Shown: positions 29,951-42,900, numbered from the stretch's first letter. The stretch: DNA of 64,000 nucleotides from Cynocephalus volans (GCF_027409185.1 NC_084463.1:157829869-157893868), one strand, 5' to 3'. The notes: generated by a model not told the origin, from the sequence alone. Made by a program: numbers and translations.

Positions 29951-32270
29951 GGGCCTGTGTCTGTGGGATCCACCTTCGGGCCAGCCTGCAGGTGTGACCC
30001 CCTGCCCTGACCAGGTTCAGGTAACTGCCTTGAGGGCAGGGACCACATCCACCTTCCTTGTAGCCCAGTAAATATTCTTGAAATGAAAGAACGAATCGCT
30101 TGTCCTGAGAAAAGCTGGATTATATATAACCCAACTCACCCCGAGACCTGGGAAACACAGCCAGCCCTGACCACCACCCCCTCCAACTCCATAGCCCACA
30201 GGCAGGGTCCACCAGGATGCCCCCATCCCTCAGTCTCCAGTTCACTGGGTCAGGGCTCCCTCTGCCCTCACTCCCTTCCTTACCCTTGGGGGAGAGAAGT
30301 GCTCTGTGGTAGGGTCTCCAGCAAGGGGATGGTGAGGAGCTGAGGACAGAATGGGGGAAGAGGGTACACACTTAGGGGACCCCAAGTCACTGGCCCAGCC
30401 ACGGGAGATCCCCCGTTGGGAGCCATTCTCTAGCTGACACCAACGCCTACACCCACGCTATTGGAAGGTCTATGGGGCTGAGGGCAGAGTCAGGGCAGGC
30501 AGAGGCTGGGCCCACGCCTGGAGGGAGCCTGGGTGTGGGATCCAAGTTCATGAGCCCTGGCAGACGGATCATTCACGTTCATTTAACAAACATAACAATA
30601 GCCATTGCCACAAAGCAGAAATAACAATGAAACCAAACCCCACTGCAATCCCAACCCTCCCTCCAGTGTGGTGCAGGCGAGCGAGAGCTCAGAGCACACA
30701 GAGCTTCTAAAAGATTCAGTGAACTGAACATCACAGCGGGCACCTGGCTGTGCCCACCTCCCCACCCCCAACAAACCCTGCTCTCCATCCACCAGTCACT
30801 GGATGCACTTCCTCCCTTCCACGCCCTGCCACACCCCACCCCGCCTCCCCACGGAAGAGGAGCCTGCCCTTGACCCCACTAACACTTTTGTAGTGTCCCA
30901 TGACCTACCAAGTTAAACCCAAAGGCCCCTTTGGTTCTGTGTGGACCGGCCCTGCCCTGAGGTCTTGAGCCGCATCAAGCACACAGCACCCCGGGCGCTC
31001 CACAGGGGCCATGCTGGCTTCTCGTGTGTGCCCTGCCCCCTGCAGCCACCAAGCTCCACACACTCTTCCTCTGCCACAGTGCTCCTTCCTCTCCTCTTCA
31101 CTGGACCACACCTGCCAATCTCTCAGAGCTCCTCAAGGGACACAGCACTCAGGGATCCTCCTTCACGGAAACTGTCACCACTGCAATGAGCATCTGCCTC
31201 CCACACTGGATGGTGACCCCAGTGCCAGCACCAGACCTAGCACATAGCAGGGCCTTAGCTGTGTGTGCGGGGTGGAAGAGCAGTGGCGGGAGGCGCTGGC
31301 CTCTCCCAGCTCTGACCTTGCTTCCTCCACAAGGTCTACCCCAGCCCCCACCAGACCCAGCTCAGACACCTCCTCCAGGAAGCCCTCTGAAGCCACCCAG
31401 TTGTATTTTCCTCCTCGGAGCAATTCTTAGGGGACTTCCTGTGAACTATGGTCACCGTTGTTCAGCTGTCTTCCCATGAAACTGTTAGATCCAGAGGCAG
31501 CACCAAGGCCCTGGCCCAACCAACCACACTCCCTTCCCCACACCACCTGCCCTTGGCCCCTCCAGCCTGGGCGCTCTGGGACGCTTTGACTTCCTCCCGT
31601 CACTTAATGAACTCTGACAGCTCCTCTGATACGGAGGACTGGTGGCCTTCATTAGCTCCAAGTTACAGATAAGACCTCTGAGGAGAAAGGGCTCAAAGAT
31701 CCACTTATCCTAAACATGCACACACTTGGCACTGTGTAAACTGCTGAGGGGCAGAGTCCCAGAAGTGGCCGGCCTTAGGCGTGGACCTTTCCACATAAAG
31801 GTCCACCCCTCCAGAAGAAAGAAAGAGAGGACTTAATTACTTCAGTCAGGATCGTATTTCGAAACTCACTCCTTCGTAGCTTGGACTACGAGGTGACATT
31901 TACAATAGTCGCGTTCTATTTGCCAAAGTTCTATCAGTCCCTCCCTAGCGCATGATCTCCTTTTCCTTCATAATTTCCATATCTGATTCTATGTAGCCAA
32001 CCTTTATTGGCAAAAATAATACAATAAAGGATGGTCCCCAGGAAGGGGACCAAAGGGGCAGGTGGTTGACGTGGCAGGGAAGAAGGGCCAGAATTCAATT
32101 CAATCTCATCTAGCACTGGTCGTTGAGGCTCACAGTGTGCTGAGTTTCTGCAAACAGCAAGGAAGACTCACAGGCTCTATGGGAACTCAGCTCGCTCTGG
32201 TCAAAGCAGACACCAGGGACCAAGGCTGCAGGTGCGGGGAGAGACAGACTCCACAAAGTGGCTGTAGACT
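29951..32270. other. intergenic, no recognised gene
   Basis: GC-rich DNA, partly resembling very old L2 text (for example TCTGACAGCTCCTCTGATAC near 31,612). No coding exon recognised. Confidence 0.4.
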
Positions 32271-32274
32271 GTGG

Positions 32275-32475
32275 GTTGAGGGGCAGGCTAGGATATAAAC
32301 CCTAGCTCCTCTACTTGCTGACTGCAAGAGTTTGGGCAACTTGACAAGCCTCGGTTTCTCCATCTGTAAAATGGGGACAGGAATAGCACGTGCCTCAGAG
32401 GACTGTGGTGAATGAGACTACACTGAGCACAATGCCTGGCAGGGTGTAGGTGTTGGTTATTGTTGCTGCGGTCAT
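32275..32475 (-). mobile_element. MIR SINE relic, opposite strand
   Basis: AAGCCTCGGTTTCTCCATCT followed by GTAAAATGGGGACAGGAATA and GCACAATGCCTGGCAGGG is reverse-complement MIR. Confidence 0.85.
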
Positions 32476-32702
32476 GGCAAACAACATATTCTCCCAGAAG
32501 TGAGAGGGGCTTTGCAGAAGGTTGCCTTCAGGCTGGGTCCTGAAGGTAAGAAGGATTTAAGCAGGTGGCGATGGGGTGAGGTAACACTGCTGAGTGAGTC
32601 TCAGGAGATTGGAGAAGCCAGGTCCCAGGAGTGGCAGCGGTACAGCCACTGTCACAGCAAACCCTGGGAATTCAGCATGTGCCAGGCACTGCTGAGTACT
32701 GT

Positions 32703-32731
32703 ACACACACACACACACACGCACACACACC
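32703..32731 (+). repeat. (CA)n microsatellite
   Basis: A CA dinucleotide run with one G interruption, followed by a C-rich stretch. Confidence 0.9.
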
Positions 32732-32814
32732 ACCCCCCACAAGTGCTCACAAACCACCTGGAGAGGAGGCTGCAGGGTGAAAGGCTCAGAACCCTGTTCA
32801 TTTATTCCGTACAT

Positions 32815-33320
32815 CTTTAACAAGCACCCACCGTGTAGCTAGGCCCTGGAGAATCAAAGGTGAGCATGGAACTTACAGTCTATATGGGAGACAGATAACA
32901 CACAAGGTCATTTCAGATGGTGACCAAGGTGAAGAAAAGAAAGATCCTGGGATCCAGAGTGACAGGGGAGGGTGGCCCATGGTCATCAGGGAAGATTTAT
33001 CTACAGAGGGGACAGATGAGTTGACACTTTGATGACGAGAAGATGCAATCAGGAAATGATGTCCAGACAGAAGGAAAGCAAGTGCAAAGGCCCAGAGGTG
33101 GCTGGAGCTCAGTGTGCCCTGGAAGTAAGGAGGCCAGTGCAGCCATGGGGCACTGGGGGGTGACACAAGATAAGGCTAACAGGTGGGAACAGATTACTCA
33201 GGGTCTTGAGTTTTATTTTAAGTGTTGTGGGAAGCCAAGAAGGGTTTATACAGAGAAGTGACATGATCTGACTTAAATTTTTAAAAGATCACTCTGGCAC
33301 TGTGGAAAGAATGAACTTCA
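32815..33320 (+). mobile_element. ancient mammalian interspersed repeat, family unassigned
   Basis: GTGCAAAGGCCCAGAGGTGG, TTGAGTTTTATTTTAAGTG, GAAGTGACATGATCTGACTT and AAAAGATCACTCTGGCAC form the well-known order of an old mammalian repeat. A second relic of the same family lies at 45,060-45,340. Confidence 0.55.
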
Positions 33321-34620
33321 GGGAAGCAGCATGGACGGCAACCCTGGACTTGGACGTGAACCCCACGCTGAGTCAGAGGCCCAAGAAGGCAGCCCCCACA
33401 CTTCCTGTCCCCAGGGAACCCTGAAAGGCACCCCCAGGCCAGGCCACATATCTGGCACAGGCCTCTCCTGGGCCACTGTGGACCAGGTTGCTTACAATTG
33501 TCCCCTGCCTGACCAAGACACCTCCATTTCTAGCCTCTGGGACTAAGGGCTGCATGTTCTCTAGTTAAGATACTTCCTGGCATTATGAATCCACCCGGGA
33601 GAGACCCACCAGTGACTTTAGAGGAAAGTACATTACAGCCAGCAGTGGTGGTTTTTTAGCACATTTACAGGCCGCGAAGCTCCACTAAGTTCAGAGCATA
33701 AGTGCATAGGTTGGGTGTACTTAGAGCTGAGCAGTAAATGTCAGGAACAGTGTTCAGAACAACAGAAATATTCCTGGGCTGAGCACCCAGGACCCGGGTA
33801 TGAATCCTGTCTCTGCCCCCACCTCTCTGTGCAACCTCTGACAAATGACAGCTCCTCCCTGGGCCTGAGATCTCTGCTCCAGAACACAGAGGGTGGAGTA
33901 GATGTTCCCTAACGCCCTTCCAGGCCCTTCCAGATCACAGACTCGAGTCTAGGGTTCCCAGGAGTTCAAATTTGGGGCACGCCAGAAGCAGCTGCCAAGA
34001 ACCACATGACCCCATCCACTTGAGGTGGAGAATTTTTGAAACATTAACCCATATTATTTTTCCTCTTGTTTTCCTTTCCTCTCTTAGCTCTTCCCCTGAT
34101 TAGGGAGGCAGAGGCGGCCCCAGGGAAGGGCTATGATAAAGGCAGGGGACTCTTTTCCTGGACTTATGGTTCAAAACCCTAGGTCTTTGGAGGAACAGAA
34201 GGGCCTCCAGGCACTGGTTTGGTATAATAGCCAGGTTTCCAAAGCCCCCACCACACCCCCAGACAAGAAAAGGTTCCCCAGGGCAGCCAGGAAGTAAAGA
34301 GCAAGTGTCAGTCTGTGTTACTGGTCCCTGCTGAGACCTGTGGTCTTCCCTCCACTCCAGGAGCAGGCAGTAAAAGGACCTAAAACAATAGGACCCACTG
34401 AAAGTCAGCCTGCTTTTTATCATCACCAACAATTCTAAACAATGTCAGTGATGAAACACCCCCACCTGAAGAATTCCCCTAAGTTCTAAGTATTTGTTGC
34501 AGTTACTGCTGAGTTGTAATATTATATATGCAAGCTCCAAATGAGCGCATGTTTATTTTTAAATAAACATATTTCACGTGGAAATTATTTCTAAGAAATC
34601 CCAGTTAGACAGGTGGCCCC
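33321..34620. other. intergenic; possible MIR near 33,770-33,900
   Basis: ATGAATCCTGTCTCTGCCCC followed by TGTGCAACCTCTGACAAATG looks like a MIR. The rest is unassigned. Confidence 0.4.
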
Positions 34621-34624
34621 CAAC

Positions 34625-34790
34625 ACGTTCCTTTCTCTTTTTAAAAGAATTTTATTAACTGGCAAACAAGAATTGTTATATCTTTATGGGTACAATGTGA
34701 TGTCTTGATGTTCGTATACGTGGTAGAAAGATTCAGTGGAGCTAATCGGCATATCCAGCACCTCACCTGCTTATTTCCTTTTGTCCAACA
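34625..34790 (-). mobile_element. LINE-1 3' UTR fragment, opposite strand
   Basis: ATGGGTACAATGTGATGTCT and GTGGAGCTAATCGGCATATC are reverse-complement L1 3' UTR text, similar to the piece at 16,110. Confidence 0.65.
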
Positions 34791-35405
34791 CGTTTGTTTC
34801 ACAAGTGAGTTCATGAAGGTTTGGAATCCTTGGAGCTGGTTTCAGTCTCAGTTCTTGTCTCCACCTTCTCCTGGACGCTGCATATGTCTGTGTTTAAACA
34901 GTAGACTCAAAATAAATGACAAAAGCACGGTGACTGTAAAGACCGAGAAAGAGAACTTGCATCAGTTCTGTCTCCCTCTAAAAGACCACTGGGCGTTTTT
35001 ATTTAGGCTTAAAATGTTGAATAATGGAAGAGTGTAAGGTGTAATGTTTTTGTTACGTAAGCGAACATTTTAGTTCACGGAGGAAATTTTAGTATCTTTA
35101 GAGTTGGAACGTATTATTTTTCAACTATTTGTTTTAGCACTAAAGAGCAATTCAAAGAATAAAACATTACATCAGTGGTATAACTTAGTTGCCTAAATTT
35201 TACATTTTACAGGTATTTGTTTCATAAAAATTCACTTTTAGGTTGCTGGATAATCATTTACATAAAATATTAATATATCAGACTATACCCAAAGGATCAA
35301 AGCCCCGTTAGGTAAATATAAAAACTACTGAATAAACAGTTGTGTTTTCAGGTGCGAATATTTATATGTGCTCTAATATTTATTTAATTATTTTTATTGG
35401 CATGT
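34791..35405. other. intergenic AT-rich DNA, no recognised feature
   Basis: Nothing recognisable on either strand. Confidence 0.45.
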
Positions 35406-35446
35406 TTATATATATATATATATATGTATATACACACACACACACA
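35406..35446 (+). repeat. (TA)n(CA)n compound microsatellite
   Basis: A TA run changes into CA, at the left edge of a MaLR LTR. Confidence 0.85.
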
Positions 35447-35447
35447 G

Positions 35448-36645
35448 TCTTAGTTCATTTGGGCTGCTATAACAAAAATACCATAGACCGGTTGGCTTAA
35501 ACAACAAACATTTATTTCTTACAGTTCTGGAGGCTGGAAGTCCAAGATCGAAGGGCCAGCAGATTCGGTGTCTGCTGAGAGCCTGCTTCCTGGCTCCTAG
35601 ACAGCATCTTCTAGCTGTGTCCTCACATGGTAGAAAAAGCTCTCTGGGGTCCCATTTATAAGGACACTAATCCCATTTTTGAGGGCCCCACCCTCATGAC
35701 CTAATCACCACCTATGATACTATGATATGTACAGTTTGGTTTTCATCCATGGTTCCTGGCTTGTTCCAACCTTCTGTCTTAAAGGTAGCAATAAAGAAAT
35801 TCTCTGACCTACCTCCTCTGATTGAAAGTCATAAGACCCTCATTTCAGGAGGGGTCCTGCTCGGAAGGGAGGAAGTCTGCACAGAGAGGCCAAGAAGAAT
35901 CTGAACAGACAGGCCTTGCTGGGTTTCCACACTCAGTCTATTAGCATGAGATCATACCCTTTTCGTCCAGTCGCCTTGCTACACTGTTGTCCATGCTTCA
36001 ATCGTGCCTGTGAAATGAAGCTTCCATTAAAATTCAAGAGCACAGGGTTCAGGAAGCTTCCCAATAACTGAAGACATGGAGCTGGTTGGAGGGTGGTGCC
36101 CGGGGAGGACACGGAAGCTCCATGCCCCCCTCCCCACACCTCGCCCTGTGTATCTCTTCATCTGTGTCCTTTGTAATAAACCAGTACATGTAAGTAAGTG
36201 TTTCCCTGAGTTCTGTGAGCCTCTCAGCAAACTGATCCAACCTGAGGAGGGGGTTGGGGAACCCCGAATAGCTGGCCGGTCAGCAGTTCCAGGGGCCTGG
36301 GCTTATGAACGGCAGCTGAGGTAGGGGCGCAGTCTTGGGGACTAAGCCCTCAACCTGTGGGTTCTGACACTATCTCCAGGTAGATAGTGTTGGAATTGAA
36401 TTGAATTAGAGGACACCCCGCTGGTGTCCACGGCAGAATCGCTGGCTTGCTTGCTGGTGGGGAGAAATCCCCACACGTTTGGTCACAGAAGTCTGTCTGT
36501 TACTGAGCACTAGTACAGGAAAACGTGGTTTGTGTTTTTCCTCCCACCTCCCAAAAGCCCCTCCTCCTAATATAAGAACAACACTGCTTTGGGGGTTAGG
36601 ATTTCAGCATATGAATTTAGGGGGGACACAAACAGTCTATAACTA
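35448..36645 (-). mobile_element. MaLR-type LTR split by another LTR, opposite strand
   Basis: The left part (TTAGTTCATTTGGGCTGCTA, ACAGTTCTGGAGGCTGGAAG, CTCATGACCTAATCACC) runs to about 35,706. The right part (CTCCCAAAAGCCCCTCCTCC, GGGGGTTAGGATTTCAGCAT, GGGGGGACACAAACAGTCTA) starts near 36,545. The two halves join in the order expected for one MaLR LTR. Confidence 0.75.
35707..36540 (+). mobile_element. LTR nested in the MaLR LTR (same family as 2,132-2,912)
   Basis: It starts near ATGATACTATGATATGTAC, has AATAAA near 36,175 and TTTCCCTGAGTTCTGTGA after it. ACTAAGCCCTCAACCTGTGG and TTGAATTGAATTAGAGGACA follow. These landmarks match the LTR in the ASRGL1 intron. A short CACCT on both sides may be the target duplication. 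Edges are approximate. No viral gene is present. Confidence 0.65.
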
Positions 36646-38655
36646 CATATATTTCAATAAAAGAAAATAATCTCAATTAATAAATAAATAAATGAAATTG
36701 ATCACTGCATTATTTTCTGGACTTTATTCTCATTTCATTTCACCATTATTACTGAGAATAATTTTTGTGGTCTAGTGTCGGGGAGGGTGGTGTTGAAAAA
36801 TGGTCCTCTCAAGTTCGCCAGGTAAGCCACAGGAGAGGCCAAGCCTTAGTGGGGTAGCAGAGTCCCCAGATGGGTTTGAAGACTCTGAGAACAGAGCACA
36901 GAACCCCCTAGAAGAAATACGAGCGATGCGTTGGGGCGGCAGGTCATGTCACAGCAGTCTTCCCAGGCCCTGGCATGGTGTGGGCGCAGCAAGACTCATG
37001 TGCACCCAGCAGTGCCCCCAGTGGGATGGAGAAAGCCAGTGAGCTGGAGGCCTGCAGATGGTGCCGAGGGAGGCTCAGGGGGAGGCCACACAATGGATGG
37101 CCAAGGACAAGGAAAGGGCTGGTGACAGGTGACATCAAGCACTAGGTGCCCTCACCACCAGAAATCCTGCCAATGCCAAGCCCCCAGAAGTCAGGCACAA
37201 CCCTGGAAGGGGGACCCCCAAGACTAAGTTTCCATCCCCTTAGCAGAATGAAGGCTTGAGATTGAGATTACATTTTATTTTAGTCACATTAGTTATTATA
37301 TAAATGATACCATATATTATGTCACATGTAATATGCAACATTATATATGTGGACAAGTAATAAACTATTACATATGTATTATATATTAAAATATGTAAAT
37401 ATAAACATAAAATATACCTATATTAGTTATAAAAATAAACAGAGAAACAGATAGGTAGGTAGATTGATCGATAGATAAAGGGAAGTTCTGTTTCATCTTG
37501 TGAATACCTGCATTTGAGGACCCTGAATCACCTCGTATACCTGGATGAACCGAAAGTGACAAGATGCCCAGATGGGACAGCATCAGGCAACTGGCAGATG
37601 AAGAAGGGCCAGGGGCTCACCAGGCTCTTCTGAGTGGAGCCTCACCAAACCTCAGACCAATAGGGCCAGAAAGAGCCAAGGTCATCTCCTCCACCCCCCT
37701 CTGTGCGTGGCAGGCAACTGCAGCCCCGCAAAGCCATCAGGCCATGCAGCGACAGAACTGTGTAAACCACATGGTCAGGACAGAAGGGACTCAGCGGTGA
37801 CCTGCCAAATCCATGAATAGGAACAAGTTCAGGGCAGGGAGGTGGGAGAAGGCAGGGAGGCATGAGGGCAGGACAGGGGTGACTCACCCACAGAACAAAG
37901 AACCTGCAGAAGTAAGCAATAGAGCGAGCAAGCGTCCCGGGAAAGGTCAATAAGTGAATCGTGTCATTCTGCTGTCAGCCCTTAAATCTGCTGCCCAAAT
38001 GCCCAGAGTCGGCCTGTGAAACGGAGGGGAACAAGTTTCCACCCTGCAGAACAGGGATTTCCATCAGCTCCATTGTCCCCACCCCTCGGAGGGAGCTTAT
38101 CCCAGAGCAAAGAACATGCCGGTTCTGCTGCCGCCCACACCATGGTAAGGCACATCCCCAGCTCCCACCCCAACTCCACCCTCCCACCCCCCAACTTTCA
38201 GCTCAATTCCATCCACCTGGCTGAGCCAAGAAAGTGCCCAGATCCCCGGCGGGTCGAAGCCTGCCCTTTCCCTGCCCAAAACTCTTGGGCTCTGTCCATC
38301 TCAGAAAGAGTGAAAGCCAAGTCACTTTGTGCCTGGGTACAACTCGTGGCTGGGGGTGTTGTGAACCCATAGGATGCCACCTGATGCTGAAAAGAATGAA
38401 CATGTCTGCATACTCTCAAAATGCTGCTCCCCCCCTAGGTAGTGGGCTGAGTGACAAGTTGGGAAAACGACCAAGACCCCTGTGGAAAATCAGAACAGTT
38501 GACAACCCCACTCCCCTGCCTCTGACACCTCCCAATCCTGCCCAGCCCTGACATATCATCACCAACTACCCCTCTGCAGTGGGAACGGTGGGCTTCCAGG
38601 CTTGGGAGAGCCAACACAAGTGAAAGGTGGTGGCCGGTCTAATGCAGGCATCACT
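36646..38655. other. intergenic, no recognised gene; AT-rich block 37,250-37,500
   Basis: The AT-rich block ends with a short imperfect GATA-type repeat near 37,450-37,478. The rest holds only chance reading frames. Confidence 0.45.
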
Positions 38656-38689
38656 CCTACAGAAAGAGCCTGGGGCAGAAGGAGGCATA

Positions 38690-38930
38690 GACGTTGCGGT
38701 GTGGTTTGTGATGGCATAAATAGCTATCCAGAAATAAGAAATAATGCAAGTGTCTGTCAGTAAGGTAAATTAAATTATATTACAGTCATGCAAAGAGATA
38801 TTCTGCAGCATGAAAAAAAATCAAATGTATCTATAAGTGCCAAGGTTTTGAAAGAGATCCAAGACATACTGTTAAGTAGGAAAAGCAAGATCCAGAACCA
38901 CATGTATAGAATGACACCATTATGTGCTGG
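38690..38930 (+). mobile_element. old LINE-1 3' end
   Basis: TAAATTATATTACAGTCATG, then GATATTCTGCAGCATG and AAAGAGATCCAAGACATACT, then CAGAACCACATGTATAGAAT, follow the L1 ORF2 tail order. Heavily diverged. Confidence 0.65.
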
Positions 38931-40594
38931 TCATTCTGTATTTGACGTTCACCCACCCGTACATCTCCACCTTTAGAGGCCAACCTCTAAGGCCTACCTC
39001 TAACTGAATGCCAGTTGGGCTAGGCCAGTGGGAAAGGCTCGGCCACAGATCAGAGGACAGGACAAGAGGAAATGGGGGTATTCCTTCGCTCTGACCCCTC
39101 CCTGCCCCGGGGGCCTTTCTCATGGTGGCTTGTTCTGCTATGGCCACAGCCACAGGCACTGGGAGAGCAGGACATGGGGCATCTTGGTGTTAATGTTCCC
39201 ACTCCATATCATAGCCGATGCATTAAAATATACCCACTCCTCACAGTAGGCGTAATGCTGTCTATACTCTTTTTGAAGGGGCTTGTATAAAGTTAATAAT
39301 TCTGATCCTAGAAATAGATTATACATTTGGTTCATACAATTTACACTTTATTGCATCTACATACAACTCTGCGATAGCTGGACTGCATTGTAGTTAATTG
39401 GTTGAAATAATGTTACCTATACATAAATATTCATTAATTACAATTTTGAGATTTTCTTTATATTATTTGGAGCCAGAAGGTGCATGACAATTTTCTAGGC
39501 TGTCTAAAAGCTCACAGGCTCTAGGCATCATGGCTGGTGGACCAAACACCTGGAATGTCCAGAAGTTGCCAGGACCCTCCTGGGAGGTCCCTGGGTCAAT
39601 GCAGAGGTCTGCCCAAGGAGCCACTAAAGAAAAGAATGCACCAAACCCACAAAGAAAATCTGCTCTGCTTGGGAGCTATTTCCTGAGCAATGACAAGCTG
39701 GATGCCCAGGGTGGAGGAAGGAGACTAACCTCTGCAGTTTGCCCTGAGAGCTGACCCTGCGAACTGACCCCAGGAGGTGACCTGAGACTATGGCTGGACT
39801 CCAGCAGCCCAGCCAGATGGATAGGCTCAGAATGGTCTGCCCAGGGCCTCCAACTTGTTTTCTGGGCCATGCTGGGACTTGTAGCAAGCCAGCTGCCAGG
39901 ACGGGCTGCACCCCAGCTTCCTGCCTATCAGGATATGCCAAGCTCTAATCCCAGGGACCAATATCTGGTCTCAGTCAATACCTTCTGGAACTGTGGGCTG
40001 CGGGCTGCTGCTGGCCCAGCCCTTCCTACCCGCCATTGCCATCGGACCTCTAAAGTGGGGACCTGGGCAGGGCTCCCGAGGGGCACTGGACGTGGCTCAA
40101 CCACCTGGCACCCACATGCATACCCACACATACCTGTGCAGGGGGTAGGCACCAGCAGACTTTACTGTCCAAATACCTAGGTGAGGATTCCAGGCCCCTT
40201 GGCACCCTCCCACCCTCAGGCTCTGGGCAAGGCTCTTTCCCTGCTCCTTTCTGGAAGGCCAGAGCCAGGTGCAAGGGGCTCACACCACCTCAGCTGGAGC
40301 CCAGGAAAGGGATGGGCTCAGAGCAGGCTCCCCCGCCACTTCCCCAGCTGGGGCTGGGCCTCCCTCAAGGATCCAGCAACCCAGGGGTCAAGGCTTCCCC
40401 AGAGCCAGGCACAGCCTACACGGGGCTTGAGGGGGGTGGAGGGATTGGCAGGAGCCATGCTAATTCACTGCCATCCCCACAGTGCTGACAAGCAAGTGGC
40501 TTGCCTCCCCCAGAACAGTTTGTCTTTGCACAGTGACCAGGTAATTGCCCATGTGTAGCCAGAAACAACGGCTCCCAGCCTTCACGTGGGCTAA
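38931..40594. other. intergenic, no recognised gene
   Basis: An AT-rich segment lies at 39,190-39,480, then GC-rich DNA. No exon or clear repeat assigned. Confidence 0.45.
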
Positions 40595-40740
40595 GGTGGG
40601 CTCGAGGGTTCTGCAACAAGCAGGACTCGGGGGGGGGGCGGTTCAAGGATGGGAGAGTCGGTGCTGGGGGTGGGCTCGAGGGTTCTGCAACAAGCAGGAC
40701 TCGGGGGGGGCGGTTCAAGGATGTGAGAGTCGGTGCTGGG
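40595..40740 (+). repeat. two-copy tandem duplication of about 73 bp
   Basis: Copy one (40,595-40,668) and copy two (40,669-40,740) share GGTGGGCTCGAGGGTTCTGC, AACAAGCAGGACTCGG, a G-run and GGTTCAAGGATG. They differ only in the G-run length and a single G/T. Near identity implies a recent duplication. Confidence 0.9.
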
Positions 40741-42715
40741 GTTCAAGGAGCTCTGCGCTCTGAGTCTTGATTAACACTTTCTGCCACTCTGTCCCAAGGG
40801 CCAGGTCAGAGAAGCAGGAGCTTTGCAGGCTCCTGGGGCAGGGGCGGGAAACACCCACCACCGCCAAGCAGGGCTTTCCCAGGGGCCAGCATGGAAGAGC
40901 CTGTCTGGGACACCCGGTTGTGGCTGTCAAGGTCCCACCCAGAACAGGACAAATCTCTAGCCTCACACTGGAAGGCTGGTGCCCACCAGCAGGGCATGGG
41001 AACAGCAGGGCCCCCTCGGACCCTCCTAACCAGCAGGAGAGAAGCTGAGGCACAGAGCCTGCTCTCCACAATCCAGCCACACTTCCCAGTTCAGCATCAC
41101 AGCCCCACCACCAGCCCAGTCCCGGGTGCCTCTGCGCATTTGCTCTCTGGTCCACACAAGCAGGACCACACCCACATCCTCTCCTGAGCCTGGGCCCCCC
41201 TCATGCAGCTTCCACCTCCTGGCATATTCCTCACTTCACCCCCAACCACCTGCACTGCCCACCCGCCAGAAGCCAGCTCAGATGCTGGCCCCGCACGTGC
41301 CCTCTCTCCTTTGCCTGCAGCCTCCTTTGGGACAGTGCCCTCCCAACTCCTAGAGCTCTGCCTCCCTCTGGCTTCCATCTCTCCACATGGCACTGCAGGT
41401 GGCTGCACCATATCTGTCACTTCCCCTAGATAAGTTCCTCTTAGACCCAGGAGCCAGCTATCCTGGCCCCAGGAACGTGAACCGTGCAGCGGAAGCAAGT
41501 GAACAGAGTCTGAGGCTACGGCTCATGAGGCTGGGAGACCCAAGGGTCCCTGCTGCCATGGCGTGGCTGCAGCCCTGGCCAGGCCAGCCACTGGCCTGCA
41601 AGAGGGACCCACTAGCAGCAGCACTGGAAGGGCTTTACAATGGCTCAGGTGGTCCAGCTCACCGTTCTTGCCAAAATCAGCACCATCAGCCACACCTTTC
41701 CACAGGGGGTGGGAAGTCCTTAGAGATGGGTTGGCCTCAAGAGGCCAGATAATTGGACCATGGAATCAAACCCAGAAGGAGAAAGACACTTAAAATCATG
41801 GGTTTGTTTGCCTGTTGTGTTTTTTTTAAAATAATGAAGGACGTTTTATTTTCATTCTTCAGTGGGTTTCGTGTCTCTTAGATAAATGGCCCTCCAAATA
41901 AACGTAGTGGCATAACTATCCTCCATCTGAGATAGTCCCAAGACAAGGGAAATAATCAAACTAAAGCTTCAGGACCCCAACGTGGTTCCCAGATCCAATG
42001 GTCCCAGAGAAAGCTGGGTGAGATTGAGAAGGCTCAGGATGAAAGACCGACAGGTCTGAGAGGGCCCTTGGAGAACACCGAGGAGGAAGGCACAGTCTTT
42101 CCCCAAGTGCACAGATTTGATGACGGACGTGGAGCTGGGTCAGGAAGACCCGAGAGACATTGAGGTTGCAAAGACATGCATCCAGGTTATGGGACCAATT
42201 GTTATGTGACCCTTTCATGAGGGTGCATTTTAAGGTTCTCAATGACAGCCATGGGCCATTCTCTGCTCAGCCACTGGGCTACGTCACTAAGTGGACATCC
42301 TCCAGGTCCAGAGCCCCATCTCCACCGCACCCCATTTAACAGCTGGTTTAGGGGAGGATTCATGGAAACACCCTCACTCTGCGTCTCAAAGACGGGGATA
42401 CAAGATACTCCCGGGCGTTGCAAGCCTCTTTACATGGTTTTCCTGCAGGGAGACCTGAGAAGCCTTCTTTCTGGAAGTAACCTTACCTGTCGACCCCTGT
42501 CCTGGAGTCAGGCGAGGACGTGGGAGTCAGCTAAGCCCATAGGTATATTTGACAGACACAGCAGGGTGCTTCAGGAACAAAGGAAAGGCTCATCTCAATG
42601 GCCCAGTCCCAGCAGGAAAGCAGCACCACTTACCAAGATGCTCTGCTGCCCTGGTCGTGCACGTGGAGACTGGAAAGAGGAAACGTCGTGCACCTTGGCC
42701 GTGCAGACACACATG
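40741..42715. other. intergenic GC-rich DNA, no recognised gene
   Basis: Long chance frames on both strands, the longest 211 codons at 42,242-42,877, running into a MIR. No family similarity recognised. Confidence 0.5.
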
Positions 42716-42719
42716 CACC

Positions 42720-42900
42720 GTGCCTGCTCACATTCACTCGGCAAGTGCCAGGCGCCCCTTAGAGTGCTTGACACAGATTCAGTCCTCATGGCCAGATGCA
42801 GTGGACAATTTTATTACGCTCTTTATACAGACAAGGAAACCGAGGCGGAGAGGGGTGAGATTCTTTACCCAAGATAATGCGGTTAATAAGGGATGGGTTT
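42720..42900 (+). mobile_element. MIR SINE relic
   Basis: GCAAGTGCCAGGCGCCCC, TTATACAGACAAGGAAACCG and AGGCGGAGAGGGGTGAGATT are in MIR order. Confidence 0.75.

Noticed and set aside
27083-31479. Several frames up to 157 codons between the two genes
   Set aside because: They overlap on both strands, have no family motifs and no splice-supported exons. They behave like chance frames in GC-rich DNA.
32703-32731. CRISPR-like or other structured repeat arrays
   Set aside because: All short tandem arrays here are simple CA, TA, GAAA or GGGA microsatellites of an animal genome.
42242-42877. 211-codon frame
   Set aside because: Its 3' third is a MIR repeat and the rest has no recognisable domain or start context.
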